From positions 1,302,001 through 1,366,000 of the forward strand of contig NZ_JAVAMO010000001.1 of the NCBI RefSeq assembly GCF_030758345.1: a stretch of 64,000 nt of DNA. Direction: 5' to 3'. The stretch comes from Ruegeria discodermiae (GTDB taxonomy: Bacteria > Pseudomonadota > Alphaproteobacteria > Rhodobacterales > Rhodobacteraceae). A program made the translations under genes and the position numbers. The stretch's first letter is position 1, and every line of letters starts with the position of its first letter. Positions 35,702-44,724 of this stretch are shown here, piece by piece. The notes below the pieces were generated by a model. The model was not told the origin of the DNA. It searched no databases and saw only the letters and a program-made list of their open reading frames with translations.

Positions 35702-36085
35702 ATGGCATTTGCAGGCGAACTCCTGATTTCCTTCTTCCTGATCGTGTCGGGTATTTTCGGTTTTGTCGGCTCGTTCGGCTTACTGAAACTCAGTGATCCG
35801 ATGTCGCGCATGCACGCGCCCACCAAGGCCACCACGCTGGGCGTGGGGGGCGTGCTGATCGCGTCTATCCTGCACTCAATCTTCATCGAGCAGCATCTTT
35901 CGTTGCATGAATTGCTGATCACGCTGTTTTTATTCATCACGGCCCCGGTCAGCGCGCATTTCATTGCGAAATGGCATATCCATCGCCATGAGACGCCCGA
36001 GTCGCTGCCAGATGCTGGCGATGACGGTGTCTGGGCGACCCACGATATCGAAGAAGATGAGGACGCGGCGGATATGCCGCGATGA
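35702..36085 (+). CDS. mrpG: Na+/H+ antiporter subunit G
   Basis: The 127-residue protein carries the MrpG/MnhG signature (FFLIVSGIFGFVGSFGLLKL, DPMSRMHAPTKATTLGVGG) with three membrane helices and an acidic tail (DIEEDEDAADMPR). The ATG at 35702 is used; an upstream in-frame start inside mrpF is rejected. It ends 9 nt before selD on the same strand. Confidence 0.92.
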   Translation: MAFAGELLISFFLIVSGIFGFVGSFGLLKLSDPMSRMHAPTKATTLGVGGVLIASILHSIFIEQHLSLHELLITLFLFITAPVSAHFIAKWHIHRHETPESLPDAGDDGVWATHDIEEDEDAADMPR

Positions 36086-36094
36086 TCTGACAAG

Positions 36095-38248
36095 ATGCAC
36101 GCACCTCTCCTGCCGCTGACCCGCGATCTGGTTCTGATCGGGGGAGGGCACACGCACGCGCTGGTCCTGCGCAAATGGGGGATGAACCCGCTGGCCGGTG
36201 CGCGGGTCACCGTCATCAATCCCGGACCGACCGCGCCCTATTCCGGCATGCTGCCCGGCTTTGTCGCCGGGCATTACCATCGGGACGATCTGGATATCGA
36301 TCTTGTCCGTCTGGCCCGATTTGCAGGTGCGCGCGTGATCATCGGCAAGGTCGAGGGTCTCGACCCGGTGCGCCGCGAAATCCATGTGCCGGGGCGGCCG
36401 CCCGTTGCTTATGACGTGACCTCGATCAATGTGGGCATCACTTCGGACATGCCCGCGCTGCCGGGTTTTGCTGATCACGCAATCCCCGCCAAACCGCTTG
36501 GCCCGTTCGCGCAGAGCTGGTCCGACTATCTGGCCCGAACGGGATCAGCGCGCGTGGCGGTAATCGGCGGTGGCGTTGCCGGTGCTGAACTGGCCATGGC
36601 GATGGCGCATGCGCTGCGCCATCGCGGGCGCGATGCCACGGTCAGCATCGTCGACAGCGCCACCGCACTTTCCGCGCTTGGCGACCGTGCCGCACAGCGG
36701 CTGCGGCAGGCTTTGGCGGGTCTTGATGTGCAACTGATCGAACAGGCCGAGATCGCCTCGCTGCATGCCGACCACCTGCTCTTCTCCGATGGCACAAAGC
36801 TTGAGGCGGATTTCATCACCGGGGCCGCCGGCGCGCGGGCCTATGGCTGGATGGCGCAGACCGGGCTGGATCTGGACGATGGCTTTGTCAAGGTGAACGA
36901 CTATCTGCAAAGCAGCGACCCGAATGCGTTTGCCGCAGGCGATTGCGCCCATCTCAGCCACGATCCGCGCCCCAAGGCGGGCGTCTATGCGGTGCGCGAG
37001 GCGCCGGTGCTCTACCAGAACCTGCGCGCAGCACTTGGGGCCGGGCAGATGCGTCGGTATCAGCCGCAGCACGACTATCTGAAACTGATGTCTCTGGGCG
37101 CGCGCTCCGCATTGGGAGAGCGGTTCGGCAAGGCTCTGAGCGGGTCTCTCATGTGGCGCTGGAAGGATCATATCGACCAGACATTCATGAACCGGTTCCG
37201 CAATCTTCCAAAGATAAGCACGCCCGCCTTGCCCCGTGATCATGCCGACGGCATGGGTGAGGCGCTCGGCGGCAAACCGCTTTGCGGTGGCTGCGGCGCG
37301 AAGGTCGGGCGGCTGGCCCTGCGCGACAGCCTGCCCACGCAGCAGGAGCGCGCCGATATCACGCCCCTGCCCGGCGATGATGCTGCCGTGATCCAGACCG
37401 GGAATACCCGGCAGGTCATGACCACCGACCACCTGCGGGGCATTACGCTGGACCCGGTTCTGATGGCGCGCATTGCGGCCCATCATGCGCTGGGGGATAT
37501 CTGGGCGATGGGTGCCACGCCACAGGCCGCAACCGCAACCCTGATCCTGCCCCGATTGTCGAGCGAATTGCAGCGCCGCACCGTGGCCGAGATCATGCAG
37601 GCGGCACAGCGGGAACTACGTAACGCTGGGGCCGAGATCGTCGGCGGGCACACTTCGATGGGGGATGAGATGACCATCGGCTTCACCCTGACCGGCCTGT
37701 GCGAACGCGACCCGATCACATTGGCCGGGGGTAAACCCGGCGATGCCCTGATCCTGACCAAGCCCATCGGCAGCGGCGTGATCCTCGCTGCTGAGATGGC
37801 CGGAGAGGCTCGGGGCGAACACGTGGCCGAGACCTATCGCCTGATGCAGCAATCGCAGAAACTGGCGGCCGAGATCCTGCGCGATGCGCACGCCATGACC
37901 GATGTGACGGGTTTTGGTCTGGCCGGGCATCTGAGTGGCATTTGCGAGATGTCAGGCACCGGTGCCGTGCTTGACCTGCCAGCGGTGCCGGTCCTGCCCG
38001 GGGCCGAAGACCTGGCGGTTGCGAGCATCCGCTCGACCCTGTTCAACGACAACCGGGCGCTGACACGCGAACTGCCAGAGGGCGGCCAGGTCGACCTGCT
38101 CTATGATCCGCAAACCGCTGGCGGCTTGGTCGCCGCGATTGCGCCCGACACGGCGGCGGAGGTTCTGACCTGCCTTCAAAACGCGGGCTATGACGCGGCG
38201 CAGATCGGGTTTCTGACAGAGGAGGCCGGGTTACGGCTTCAGAGCTGA
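36095..38248 (+). CDS. selD: Selenide, water dikinase SelD fused to an N-terminal pyridine nucleotide-disulfide oxidoreductase domain
   Basis: The 717-residue protein has an N-terminal FAD/NAD-binding oxidoreductase (VLIGGGHTHALVLRKW near residue 13; second dinucleotide motif VIGGGVAGAELA near residue 155; FAAGDCAHL) joined to a C-terminal selenophosphate synthetase from about residue 385. The SelD catalytic Cys and Lys are C400 and K403 in LCGGCGAKVG; downstream PGDDAAVI, DTTDHL-type TTDHLRG, GGHTSMGDEM and DVTGFGLAGHL fit. SelD makes selenophosphate from selenide and ATP. The reductase may supply selenide. It follows mrpG closely and converges with selU, overlapping it by 10 nt. Confidence 0.93.
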   Translation: MHAPLLPLTRDLVLIGGGHTHALVLRKWGMNPLAGARVTVINPGPTAPYSGMLPGFVAGHYHRDDLDIDLVRLARFAGARVIIGKVEGLDPVRREIHVPGRPPVAYDVTSINVGITSDMPALPGFADHAIPAKPLGPFAQSWSDYLARTGSARVAVIGGGVAGAELAMAMAHALRHRGRDATVSIVDSATALSALGDRAAQRLRQALAGLDVQLIEQAEIASLHADHLLFSDGTKLEADFITGAAGARAYGWMAQTGLDLDDGFVKVNDYLQSSDPNAFAAGDCAHLSHDPRPKAGVYAVREAPVLYQNLRAALGAGQMRRYQPQHDYLKLMSLGARSALGERFGKALSGSLMWRWKDHIDQTFMNRFRNLPKISTPALPRDHADGMGEALGGKPLCGGCGAKVGRLALRDSLPTQQERADITPLPGDDAAVIQTGNTRQVMTTDHLRGITLDPVLMARIAAHHALGDIWAMGATPQAATATLILPRLSSELQRRTVAEIMQAAQRELRNAGAEIVGGHTSMGDEMTIGFTLTGLCERDPITLAGGKPGDALILTKPIGSGVILAAEMAGEARGEHVAETYRLMQQSQKLAAEILRDAHAMTDVTGFGLAGHLSGICEMSGTGAVLDLPAVPVLPGAEDLAVASIRSTLFNDNRALTRELPEGGQVDLLYDPQTAGGLVAAIAPDTAAEVLTCLQNAGYDAAQIGFLTEEAGLRLQS

Positions 38249-39291
38249 TCCAGCAGCGCCTCGATCCGGGCAGCCGCCTGATCCAGATCGGCGGGTGACA
38301 GCGACGCAAGGGAGAGATGCGACAGCACCGTCGCCCCCCGCCCTTTGCGCGATTTGTCATAAGCCGGGTCATAATGCTGCTGCATCAACGCACGGGTCAG
38401 CCCGGATTTGTCCTGAGCATCGATCAACGCATTCCAGCCATCAACCACCGCATGACCGCGAAAGAACCGCAGCGGCTCAAGGCGCGCTCGCAGCGGCTCG
38501 GTATCCGAAAGAATGTCGTTATAGGCCCGGACAAGATAGTCCGTGCGTGCTTCGATGCTGGCCTGCAGGACGATCCGAGGGGCAGAGCAGAGCGCCGACC
38601 ACAGGCTGGGTGGCAAAATGCGCTCGCCCACCTTGCTTGATTCTGCCTCGACCACCACCGGGCGGGCCGGGTCCAACTGGCTTAGCGCACCGGCCAGAGC
38701 GGACTCGAATCCCTTTTGGCTTGGCTGCCCGCCGGGCTGCGCCCCCAGAAGCGAGCCGCGATGATTTGCCAGCCCCTCAAGGTCCAGCAACTGCACACCG
38801 CGTGCGTGCAGATGCGCCAGAAGCTCCGTCTTGGCGGTGCCGGTGTAGCCGTCCAGCGCGATCAGCCGATGTAGCAGGGGATCGTCATAGAGATACCGTT
38901 TCACCAGCCGTCGATAGCTGCGATAGCCACCTGAAACCGTCTGCGCCCGCCAGCCGATCTGCTGCAGCATCCAGGAAAACGAGCCCGACCGCTGCCCGCC
39001 GCGCCAGCAATAGACCAGAGGCCGCCAGCCGCCCTCGTGATGGCTGAGATGGTGCTCGATATGATTGGCCGCATTTCGGAACACCAGCGCCGCGCCGAGT
39101 TTGCGCGCCAAAAACGGGCTTTCCTGCACATAGATCGTGCCGACCCTTGCGCGTTCCTCATTGTCGAGCACCGGCAGGCTGATGGCACCCGGCAAATGGT
39201 CTTCGGCAAATTCAGCCGGGCTGCGCACATCGATCACGGTATCGAAAACATGCGCATGAACATCGGCGAGCTTTGAAAATTCGATTGCCAT
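38239..39291 (-). CDS. selU: tRNA 2-selenouridine/geranyl-2-thiouridine synthase SelU (MnmH)
   Basis: The 350-residue protein has an N-terminal rhodanese domain with the active Cys95 in VYCWRGGQRSGS and a C-terminal P-loop domain (LDGYTGTAKTELL, residues about 146-158). SelU replaces sulfur by selenium at the wobble uridine of certain tRNAs using selenophosphate from SelD, its convergent neighbour. No selA, selB or selC appears in the window, so selenium use for tRNA only is possible. The NHLP precursor gene lies 104 nt upstream on the same strand. Confidence 0.93.
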   Translation of the reverse strand: MAIEFSKLADVHAHVFDTVIDVRSPAEFAEDHLPGAISLPVLDNEERARVGTIYVQESPFLARKLGAALVFRNAANHIEHHLSHHEGGWRPLVYCWRGGQRSGSFSWMLQQIGWRAQTVSGGYRSYRRLVKRYLYDDPLLHRLIALDGYTGTAKTELLAHLHARGVQLLDLEGLANHRGSLLGAQPGGQPSQKGFESALAGALSQLDPARPVVVEAESSKVGERILPPSLWSALCSAPRIVLQASIEARTDYLVRAYNDILSDTEPLRARLEPLRFFRGHAVVDGWNALIDAQDKSGLTRALMQQHYDPAYDKSRKGRGATVLSHLSLASLSPADLDQAAARIEALLDQL

Positions 39292-39395
39292 GCAAAGGCT
39301 TTAGCGCGCCCGCCATCGGATAGAAAGTCCAGGCGGTCCAACAGGCCGCGCTCTGGCATTGTTTCCCAGACGGGCGCAAAGCGTCTCTGCGTGAT

Positions 39396-39749
39396 CTAGC
39401 CCTCTGTGGCGATCGAAATGGCAACCGACACCCCGACGGTTATGGTCCCGGTCACACTGATGACCGGCGACACCATGGAGATGCAGACCGGCGTCGTGCC
39501 GCCCTGGGCCTCCAGCAGTTCCAGATCCGTAATCTCGTCCTGAACCGGGGCTTCGGGAATGTGCAGGTATTTGACGCGATCAGTATCACGCACCACCTTG
39601 ATCTCGACAGCCTCGGGAATCGCCCCGACATAATCCACCAGAGCGGCTTTGGGATCACTCTCCAGCAGCGCCATGAATACCTCATCCCGCCACGCGCGTT
39701 CGTAGAGACTGGTGTTCGTGTTTTGATTCAGCTCTTGTTCTTTGGCCAT
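39396..39749 (-). CDS. NHLP-type (nitrile hydratase leader) RiPP precursor peptide, copy 2
   Basis: The 117-residue product has an 84-residue leader closely similar to that of the 1136-1477 precursor (VVRDTDRVKYLHIPEAPV; LLEAQGG), then a 33-residue core beginning TTPVC and running through alternating Ser/Thr and aliphatic residues (SVTGTITVGVSVAISIATEG). The core has 11 Ser/Thr and one Cys at position 5, the same place as in copy 1. AAGGGGAG lies 5 nt before the ATG at 39749; a longer in-frame extension to 39839 is not needed. No RiPP enzyme gene is near: the neighbours are selU downstream and an SRAP gene upstream. The 258-nt region upstream (39750-40007) has no gene I can support. Confidence 0.85.
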   Translation of the reverse strand: MAKEQELNQNTNTSLYERAWRDEVFMALLESDPKAALVDYVGAIPEAVEIKVVRDTDRVKYLHIPEAPVQDEITDLELLEAQGGTTPVCISMVSPVISVTGTITVGVSVAISIATEG

Positions 39750-40007
39750 GATAACTCCCCTTGCTGTTCGCCAGATTGGCGTGTCGATCGCGGTGCTTCC
39801 GGCAAGCCATGAACGCTCACCGGCGTCGGCGCGCAGCAATTATGTTCGAAGGTTTCGAGCGTCATCGGCCACCATGCATCCGCAAGACAAAGATGGTTCG
39901 CGCGCGCAAGGGTTGCCTGTAGTCGGGATTAAGCCTGTTTAAGAAGGCCCAAGAGGTGGGTTCACATGTGTTAGATACAAGAAAAGACCAGCGGCGCTTC
40001 ACCGAGG

Positions 40008-40670
40008 CTAGGCCACGGGCCTGTCGAGCTCTGCCCCGCTGGCCCGGTTTGAATTCACTGCCGGGGCGACCCGGTGATAGGTCAATATCTCTTCACCGCC
40101 CGGCCGCATCAGCCGCGCCGCGCCATGGCCCGCCTCGCCCAGCCAAAGCGGCCAGTCATCCGGTTCAAGGATCAGCGGCATTCGGTGATGTATCTGCGCC
40201 ATGTGTTGATTGGCGGGCGTCGTCACAATGGCGCAGGTGCTTTGCCGGTCCGTCTCTGGCCCCCAATCCTGCCAGATACCGGCGAAAGCGACCATGGCCT
40301 CGTCGGTGCGTCGGATAAACCAAGGCAGGCGCGCGGCCTCTGGCGTTTTGGTCCATTCATAGAAGCCGGTTGCGATCAGGATGCAGCGCCGTGCCCGGCA
40401 GGCCTCGCGAAAGGCGGGCTTTTCGGCGATCGTCTCAGCGCGCGCGTTTGTCAGCAGCGGCACGGCGTTTTCAGTCTTGTACCAACTGGGCAGAAACCCC
40501 CAGCGCATCGGCAAAAGCTGCCGACGGGTGTCGCCGGAGCGCACGACATGCACCTGATTGGTGGGGCAGACGTTGAAATTCGGGACGGGCGGCACTGTGT
40601 TTGACGTCAGCGCCGTAAAAAGCCGCGCCATCTCGTCAATCTGCGCGTTCACCACAAACCGCCCGCACAT
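40008..40670 (-). CDS. SOS response-associated peptidase (SRAP/YedK/HMCES family)
   Basis: The 220-residue protein starts MCGRFV, where Cys2 becomes the catalytic residue that crosslinks to abasic sites in single-stranded DNA. The other conserved elements are NARAET, TGFYEW (glutamate) and IHHRMP (histidine). The ATG at 40670 is chosen because removal of Met1 must expose Cys2; the frame extends upstream to 40820 without merit. It is a DNA-protection enzyme of the cytoplasm. Confidence 0.93.
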   Translation of the reverse strand: MCGRFVVNAQIDEMARLFTALTSNTVPPVPNFNVCPTNQVHVVRSGDTRRQLLPMRWGFLPSWYKTENAVPLLTNARAETIAEKPAFREACRARRCILIATGFYEWTKTPEAARLPWFIRRTDEAMVAFAGIWQDWGPETDRQSTCAIVTTPANQHMAQIHHRMPLILEPDDWPLWLGEAGHGAARLMRPGGEEILTYHRVAPAVNSNRASGAELDRPVA

Positions 40671-40767
40671 CGTGCCTGCCTCCATCCCTGTTGCGGGTGA
40701 GACATAACAAACCCGGCGCGATTCGCCTGCGCCGAAATCGCGACGTGTTGTTCCGGGGGTCTGCGGG

Positions 40768-41373
40768 TCAGGCCGCTTCCGGCACCGGGTTGATCCTCTG
40801 CCAGATGTCGAGCGCCTCAATCCTGCTCATCCAGCGGGCGATGTTGTCATAGGACTGCAACGGGTATTGGCAGGCCTCGCGATAGCACAAGATCGCCGAG
40901 ACCGAGATATCGGCAGCGGTCATCTCAGACCCTGACAGCCAGTCCTCTTTCGAAAGATGGCCATCCAACACCTGGGCGAAGGGCTCCAAGTTGGTGGCGG
41001 CCGCGTCCAGATCCACATCGGAGTTGCCGAAGAGATGGTGCGAGATGAAGGGGCTGCAGGCCGGGGTCCAGTGGCAGGATTCCCAGAATTGCCACCGCAT
41101 GATATCATAGCGTTGGTTCGATTTCGGCCAGAGCGACGTGTCTACCTCGGCGCAGAGCCGATTCACGATCGCATTCGATTCCCAAAGCGTGCTGCCATCG
41201 TCCAGTTCCAGAACCGGCACCCGGCCATTGGGGTTAAGCGCAAGAAATTCCGCGCTTTTCTGAGCGCCCGGGGGCAGATCGACCTGTTCAATATCACTTC
41301 CAAGATCAAGATAGGCGTCCACAAACAACGCCTTCCGGCTGTTGGGTGAGGGCGAGAATACGTGCAGTTTCAT
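40768..41373 (-). CDS. Glutathione S-transferase family protein
   Basis: The 201-residue protein has an N-terminal thioredoxin-like GST domain (MKLHVFSPSPNSRKALFV; NPNGRVPVLELDDGSTLWESNAI with the cis-Pro and the SNAI glutathione contact) and an alpha-helical C-terminal domain (DWLSGSEMTAADISVSAIL). GGAGGCCTCC precedes the ATG. The substrate is not evident. Divergent from the small open frame at 41477. Confidence 0.9.
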   Translation of the reverse strand: MKLHVFSPSPNSRKALFVDAYLDLGSDIEQVDLPPGAQKSAEFLALNPNGRVPVLELDDGSTLWESNAIVNRLCAEVDTSLWPKSNQRYDIMRWQFWESCHWTPACSPFISHHLFGNSDVDLDAAATNLEPFAQVLDGHLSKEDWLSGSEMTAADISVSAILCYREACQYPLQSYDNIARWMSRIEALDIWQRINPVPEAA

Positions 41374-41476
41374 CAGGAGGCCTCCATGGCTGGCGATCCT
41401 TATATTTTACACAAATGTTAAATAAAGAAAAGTGCGTCTATGGAATCCGCTGGCGCACCCCATCTGGGAGGACGAA

Positions 41477-41584
41477 ATGCGCCGCGGCCTATCTGGTCTC
41501 TTGAGGAGGAATCAGGGTTGGAACCTTGGCGGCTGGCCGCGCCGCGCGAATTGCGCGGCGCGGCGGGTGTTTACTTTTGTTTGA
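41477..41584 (+). CDS. Possible 35-aa small ORF preceded by a strong ribosome binding site
   Basis: ATG at 41477 is preceded by GGGAGGA with 4 nt spacing and encodes a 35-residue basic peptide (MRRGLSGLLRRNQG at its start). The frame runs through the GC-rich hairpin at 41536-41564 and ends within the 3' end of the antisense 5'-nucleotidase gene. A peptide reading through a terminator stem is unusual; it might instead be a leader peptide or noncoding transcript. No homologue recognised. Confidence 0.25.
   Translation: MRRGLSGLLRRNQGWNLGGWPRRANCAARRVFTFV
41536..41575 (+). terminator. Strong GC-rich hairpin with downstream U-rich tract
   Basis: A perfect 12-bp stem (41536-41547 with 41553-41564, arms GCCGCGCCGCGC and GCGCGGCGCGGC) closes a 5-nt loop and is followed on the plus strand by GGGTGTTTACTTTTGTTT. 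The minus strand has no U-tract after it. It may end a plus-strand transcript starting in the AT-rich region 41400-41430, and could also protect the 3' end of the 5'-nucleotidase mRNA. Confidence 0.6.
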
Positions 41585-43154
41585 TCCGACCGTCCGTGTA
41601 GGGCTGGTAGGGCGAGTTCGCCGCCAGATATTCTGCCGTCACATCCGCCAGATCAGGGCCGAAATCATAGGCATTCTTGTCGTCGCCCGAGAAGACCCTA
41701 TAGCCGTCGCCACCATTGCGGACATAGTTGTTGGTCACCACAAGATAGGTCTGCGCCGGATCGATCGGCGTGAACCCGTCGGCGCCAGCCACCATGACTT
41801 CGGTGATCCGCCCCTCATTCGGAGCCGCCGAGGGATCCCAGGTGAAACTCAGGCCCGCCACTTGCGGGAACCGGCCCTTTACCTCTTCCACCTGACTGAC
41901 GCCGTTTTCCAGCGCATCGATGACACCCTGACCGCTGATCTCGAAGGTCGAAAGCGTGTTCTGGAACGGCAGCACGGTCAGCACTTCGCCCATCGTCACC
42001 TCGCCGGGATCGATTGAGGCGCGTAGCCCGCCGGCATTGGCGATGGCAATGGTTACGCCCTGATCGGCGACCCGATCCAGCATCGCATCAGCCACCAGAT
42101 TGCCCATGGCACATTCCTGCACTCGGCAAACGTCGCGATTGCCTTCAACCGAATCGGCGGTGCTGGCCACAACGCGTTGCTTCATCTCTTCAATCGGTGC
42201 ACCCATCTCGGCAACGCGTGCCGCGATGTCGGCATCCGGCTCCACCGAGGCATCCAGAAGGATCGGTTCGCCTTCAGCAGAAATCAGATTGCCATCGTCA
42301 TCGAAGGTCAGGGTGATCTCGCCCAGGTATTTCGAATAGGCATAGGCCTGCACCACCGGCACATCGCCCACCATCATCGGATAGGCACCTGCGGCATCTT
42401 CGTCCTGATTGGACAAGAGCGTGTGCGAATGGCCACCCACGACCAGATCAAGCCCCGGAACCTTTTCCGCGATCTCCAGATCCTTGGGCAACCCGACATG
42501 GGTCAGCGCAATTACGATATTGACCCCCTCGTCATTCAATGCCGCCACATCAGCCGACAGACTGTCGATCTCATCCTGAAAAATGACATCCTTGCCGGGG
42601 CTGGAGGTATCCACCGTATCGGTTGCAAGCGCGGATACGATACCGATTTTCTGACCCCCGATATCCAGCACGACGTGGTTTCCAACCTTATCTTTCAGCT
42701 CCGCAGATGATGACAGGTCAAGGTTGCCGGAAATCACCGGAAAGCTCACCGCATCGATGAAGGTGGCGAGCCCCTCGGGACCGTCGTCAAATTCATGGTT
42801 GCCCACCGCCATCACGTCATAGCCAATCGCCTCCATGAACTCGGCCTCGGCGGCACCCTTGTAAGTGGTGTAGAAAAGCGAGCCCTGAAACGGGTCGCCG
42901 GCATCCAACAGCAACACGTTCTCGCCGGCAAGCGCATCGCGGCGCGCATCCACCATGGATTTGATCCGGGCCACGCCGCCAAAGCACTCGCCCGCGCCCT
43001 CATCTTCGGCATCGCAGGTGGAATCGTATTTGTTGATGGACTCAATGCGGCTGTGAATGTCGTTGGTGTGCAGGATGGTCAGCTTGTAGTCGGCAGAGGC
43101 AATCCCCGCTGTCAGGCCGAACACGGCAACCGATGTCAGAAAGCGCGTCAGCAT
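41571..43154 (-). CDS. Bifunctional metallophosphatase/5'-nucleotidase, periplasmic
   Basis: The 527-residue protein has a signal peptide (MLTRFLTSVAVFGLTAGIASA) and an N-terminal calcineurin-like domain (LTILHTNDIHSR; GNHEFDDG; GGHSHTL). The C-terminal 5'-nucleotidase domain has the substrate motifs NAGGLRASID, PFQNTLSTF and NYVRNGGDGY. It should dephosphorylate extracellular nucleotides for nucleoside and phosphate recovery. GGGAG lies 7 nt upstream of the ATG at 43154. The longer open frame to 43826 overlaps the DUF952 gene and is a shadow. Confidence 0.92.
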   Translation of the reverse strand: MLTRFLTSVAVFGLTAGIASADYKLTILHTNDIHSRIESINKYDSTCDAEDEGAGECFGGVARIKSMVDARRDALAGENVLLLDAGDPFQGSLFYTTYKGAAEAEFMEAIGYDVMAVGNHEFDDGPEGLATFIDAVSFPVISGNLDLSSSAELKDKVGNHVVLDIGGQKIGIVSALATDTVDTSSPGKDVIFQDEIDSLSADVAALNDEGVNIVIALTHVGLPKDLEIAEKVPGLDLVVGGHSHTLLSNQDEDAAGAYPMMVGDVPVVQAYAYSKYLGEITLTFDDDGNLISAEGEPILLDASVEPDADIAARVAEMGAPIEEMKQRVVASTADSVEGNRDVCRVQECAMGNLVADAMLDRVADQGVTIAIANAGGLRASIDPGEVTMGEVLTVLPFQNTLSTFEISGQGVIDALENGVSQVEEVKGRFPQVAGLSFTWDPSAAPNEGRITEVMVAGADGFTPIDPAQTYLVVTNNYVRNGGDGYRVFSGDDKNAYDFGPDLADVTAEYLAANSPYQPYTDGRIKQK

Positions 43155-43274
43155 CGTTATACTCCCAGTTGTTGATTGACATGGATGGTGCGCCGGACCG
43201 CGACCGGAGTCAAAGGGGAGATAGCGGGAAAATGCCGCTTGATTCCCCGTCACCCGCACGGCATCACCGCAGCC

Positions 43275-43613
43275 ATGCTGATCTACAAGATTTTCCGCGC
43301 AGATGAATGGTCCGCCTTGCAAGACGCCGGTGAAACCGCCGGTGCGCCCATCGATCTGGCCGATGGCTATGTGCATTTCTCGACCGCCGCGCAGGCGCGC
43401 GAAACGGCGGCAAAGCACTTTGCGGGCGAAACGGGCCTCGCCCTGCTGGCCTGCGATGGCGATGCCATGGGCGATGACCTGAAATGGGAGGTGTCGCGAG
43501 GGAACGCGCTCTTTCCGCATCTCTATCGCGTGCTCAGATTGTCTGATGTGATCTGGTGCGAGCCGCTGCCGCTGACCGAAGCGGGCCACAGCTTTCCCGA
43601 GCGCATGATATGA
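43275..43613 (+). CDS. DUF952 domain protein
   Basis: The 112-residue cytoplasmic protein matches the DUF952 pattern: LIYKIFRADEWSALQ at the start, GAPIDLADGYVHFSTAAQARETAAKHF and LKWEVSRGNALFPHLYRVL. The fold is related to ADP-ribosyltransferase-like domains in some predictions, but no activity is known. It is divergent from the 5'-nucleotidase gene and 49 nt before pyrD. Confidence 0.85.
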   Translation: MLIYKIFRADEWSALQDAGETAGAPIDLADGYVHFSTAAQARETAAKHFAGETGLALLACDGDAMGDDLKWEVSRGNALFPHLYRVLRLSDVIWCEPLPLTEAGHSFPERMI

Positions 43614-43662
43614 GCCGTTTCTGTGACACAGAGCAAGCCCGGCAGTGGCTAGGCGCAGTCGC

Positions 43663-44724
43663 ATGAGCCTGATCGAGAAACTGGGGCTGGCCGCCCTGCA
43701 CCGTTTCGATCCGGAAACCGCGCATGGGCTGTCGATCCAGGCCCTGAAACTGGGACTTGGGGCTGCGCCCGGCCCAGTGAGCACCACCCGTCTGCGCACG
43801 CAGCTTGCCGGTCTCGACCTGCCCAATCCGGTGGGGCTAGCCGCAGGTTATGACAAGAATGCCGAGGTGCTCGGCCCGCTCGCGCGCGCCGGTTTCGGGT
43901 TCATCGAGGTGGGCGCCGCCACGCCACGCCCGCAGCAGGGTAATCCCAAACCGCGCCTCTTCCGACTGAGCGAGCATCACGCCGCGATCAACCGGTTCGG
44001 GTTCAACAACGAGGGTATGGAGCCTATCGAACGCCGCCTTTCGCAGCGCCCGCGCGACGCGGTGATCGGCCTCAATCTGGGGGCCAACAAGGACAGCGCT
44101 GACCGGCCCGCCGATTTCGCAACCGTGCTATCCCATTGCGGACCGCATCTGGATTTCGCGACGGTCAATGTCTCCTCGCCCAACACCGAGAAACTGCGCG
44201 ATCTGCAGGGCAAGGCCGCCTTGTCGGCGCTGCTGACCGGTGTGCTGGCGGCGCGGGATGACCTGCCGCGACACATCCCGATCTTCCTCAAGATCGCGCC
44301 GGACCTGACCGAGGATGAGATTCGCGATGTGGCCGAGGTTGCGGTTGAGACCGGCATTGATGCGATCATCGCCACCAACACCACACTCTCGCGCGATGAT
44401 GTGCATGAGCGGCACCGGGATGTCGCGGGCGGATTGTCGGGCAAGCCGCTCTTTGATCGGTCAACCCGTGTGCTTGCGCGGCTCAGCCTGGCGACAGAAG
44501 GTCGCGTGCCGCTGATCGGGGTCGGCGGCATATCCTCCGCGGACGACGCCTATGCCAAAATCCGCGCCGGGGCCTCGGCCGTGCAACTGTATACCGCGCT
44601 GGTCTATCACGGGCTGTCGCTGGTGCAGGAGATCGCGCAGGGGCTGGACCAGCAACTGCAGCGCGATGGGTTTGCGAATGTATCCGAAGCGGTCGGAACC
44701 GGGAGGGACGAATGGCTGACATAG
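43663..44724 (+). CDS. pyrD: Dihydroorotate dehydrogenase (quinone), class 2
   Basis: The 353-residue membrane-associated FMN enzyme oxidises dihydroorotate to orotate with quinone. Family features are [11 protein letters not shown] at the N-terminal membrane helix, [57 protein letters not shown] (catalytic serine) and [26 protein letters not shown]. The ATG at 43663 is used rather than the GTG at 43645. It overlaps the next gene by 13 nt. Confidence 0.95.
   Translation: MSLIEKLGLAALHRFDPETAHGLSIQALKLGLGAAPGPVSTTRLRTQLAGLDLPNPVGLAAGYDKNAEVLGPLARAGFGFIEVGAATPRPQQGNPKPRLFRLSEHHAAINRFGFNNEGMEPIERRLSQRPRDAVIGLNLGANKDSADRPADFATVLSHCGPHLDFATVNVSSPNTEKLRDLQGKAALSALLTGVLAARDDLPRHIPIFLKIAPDLTEDEIRDVAEVAVETGIDAIIATNTTLSRDDVHERHRDVAGGLSGKPLFDRSTRVLARLSLATEGRVPLIGVGGISSADDAYAKIRAGASAVQLYTALVYHGLSLVQEIAQGLDQQLQRDGFANVSEAVGTGRDEWLT

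Noticed and set aside
39742-39942. 66-aa plus-strand frame opposite the second RiPP gene
   Set aside because: No ribosome binding site, no family features, and it overlaps the leader start of the precursor gene on the other strand.
43155-43826. Extended frame upstream of the 5'-nucleotidase gene
   Set aside because: It is antisense to the DUF952 and pyrD genes; the signal peptide starts at 43154.
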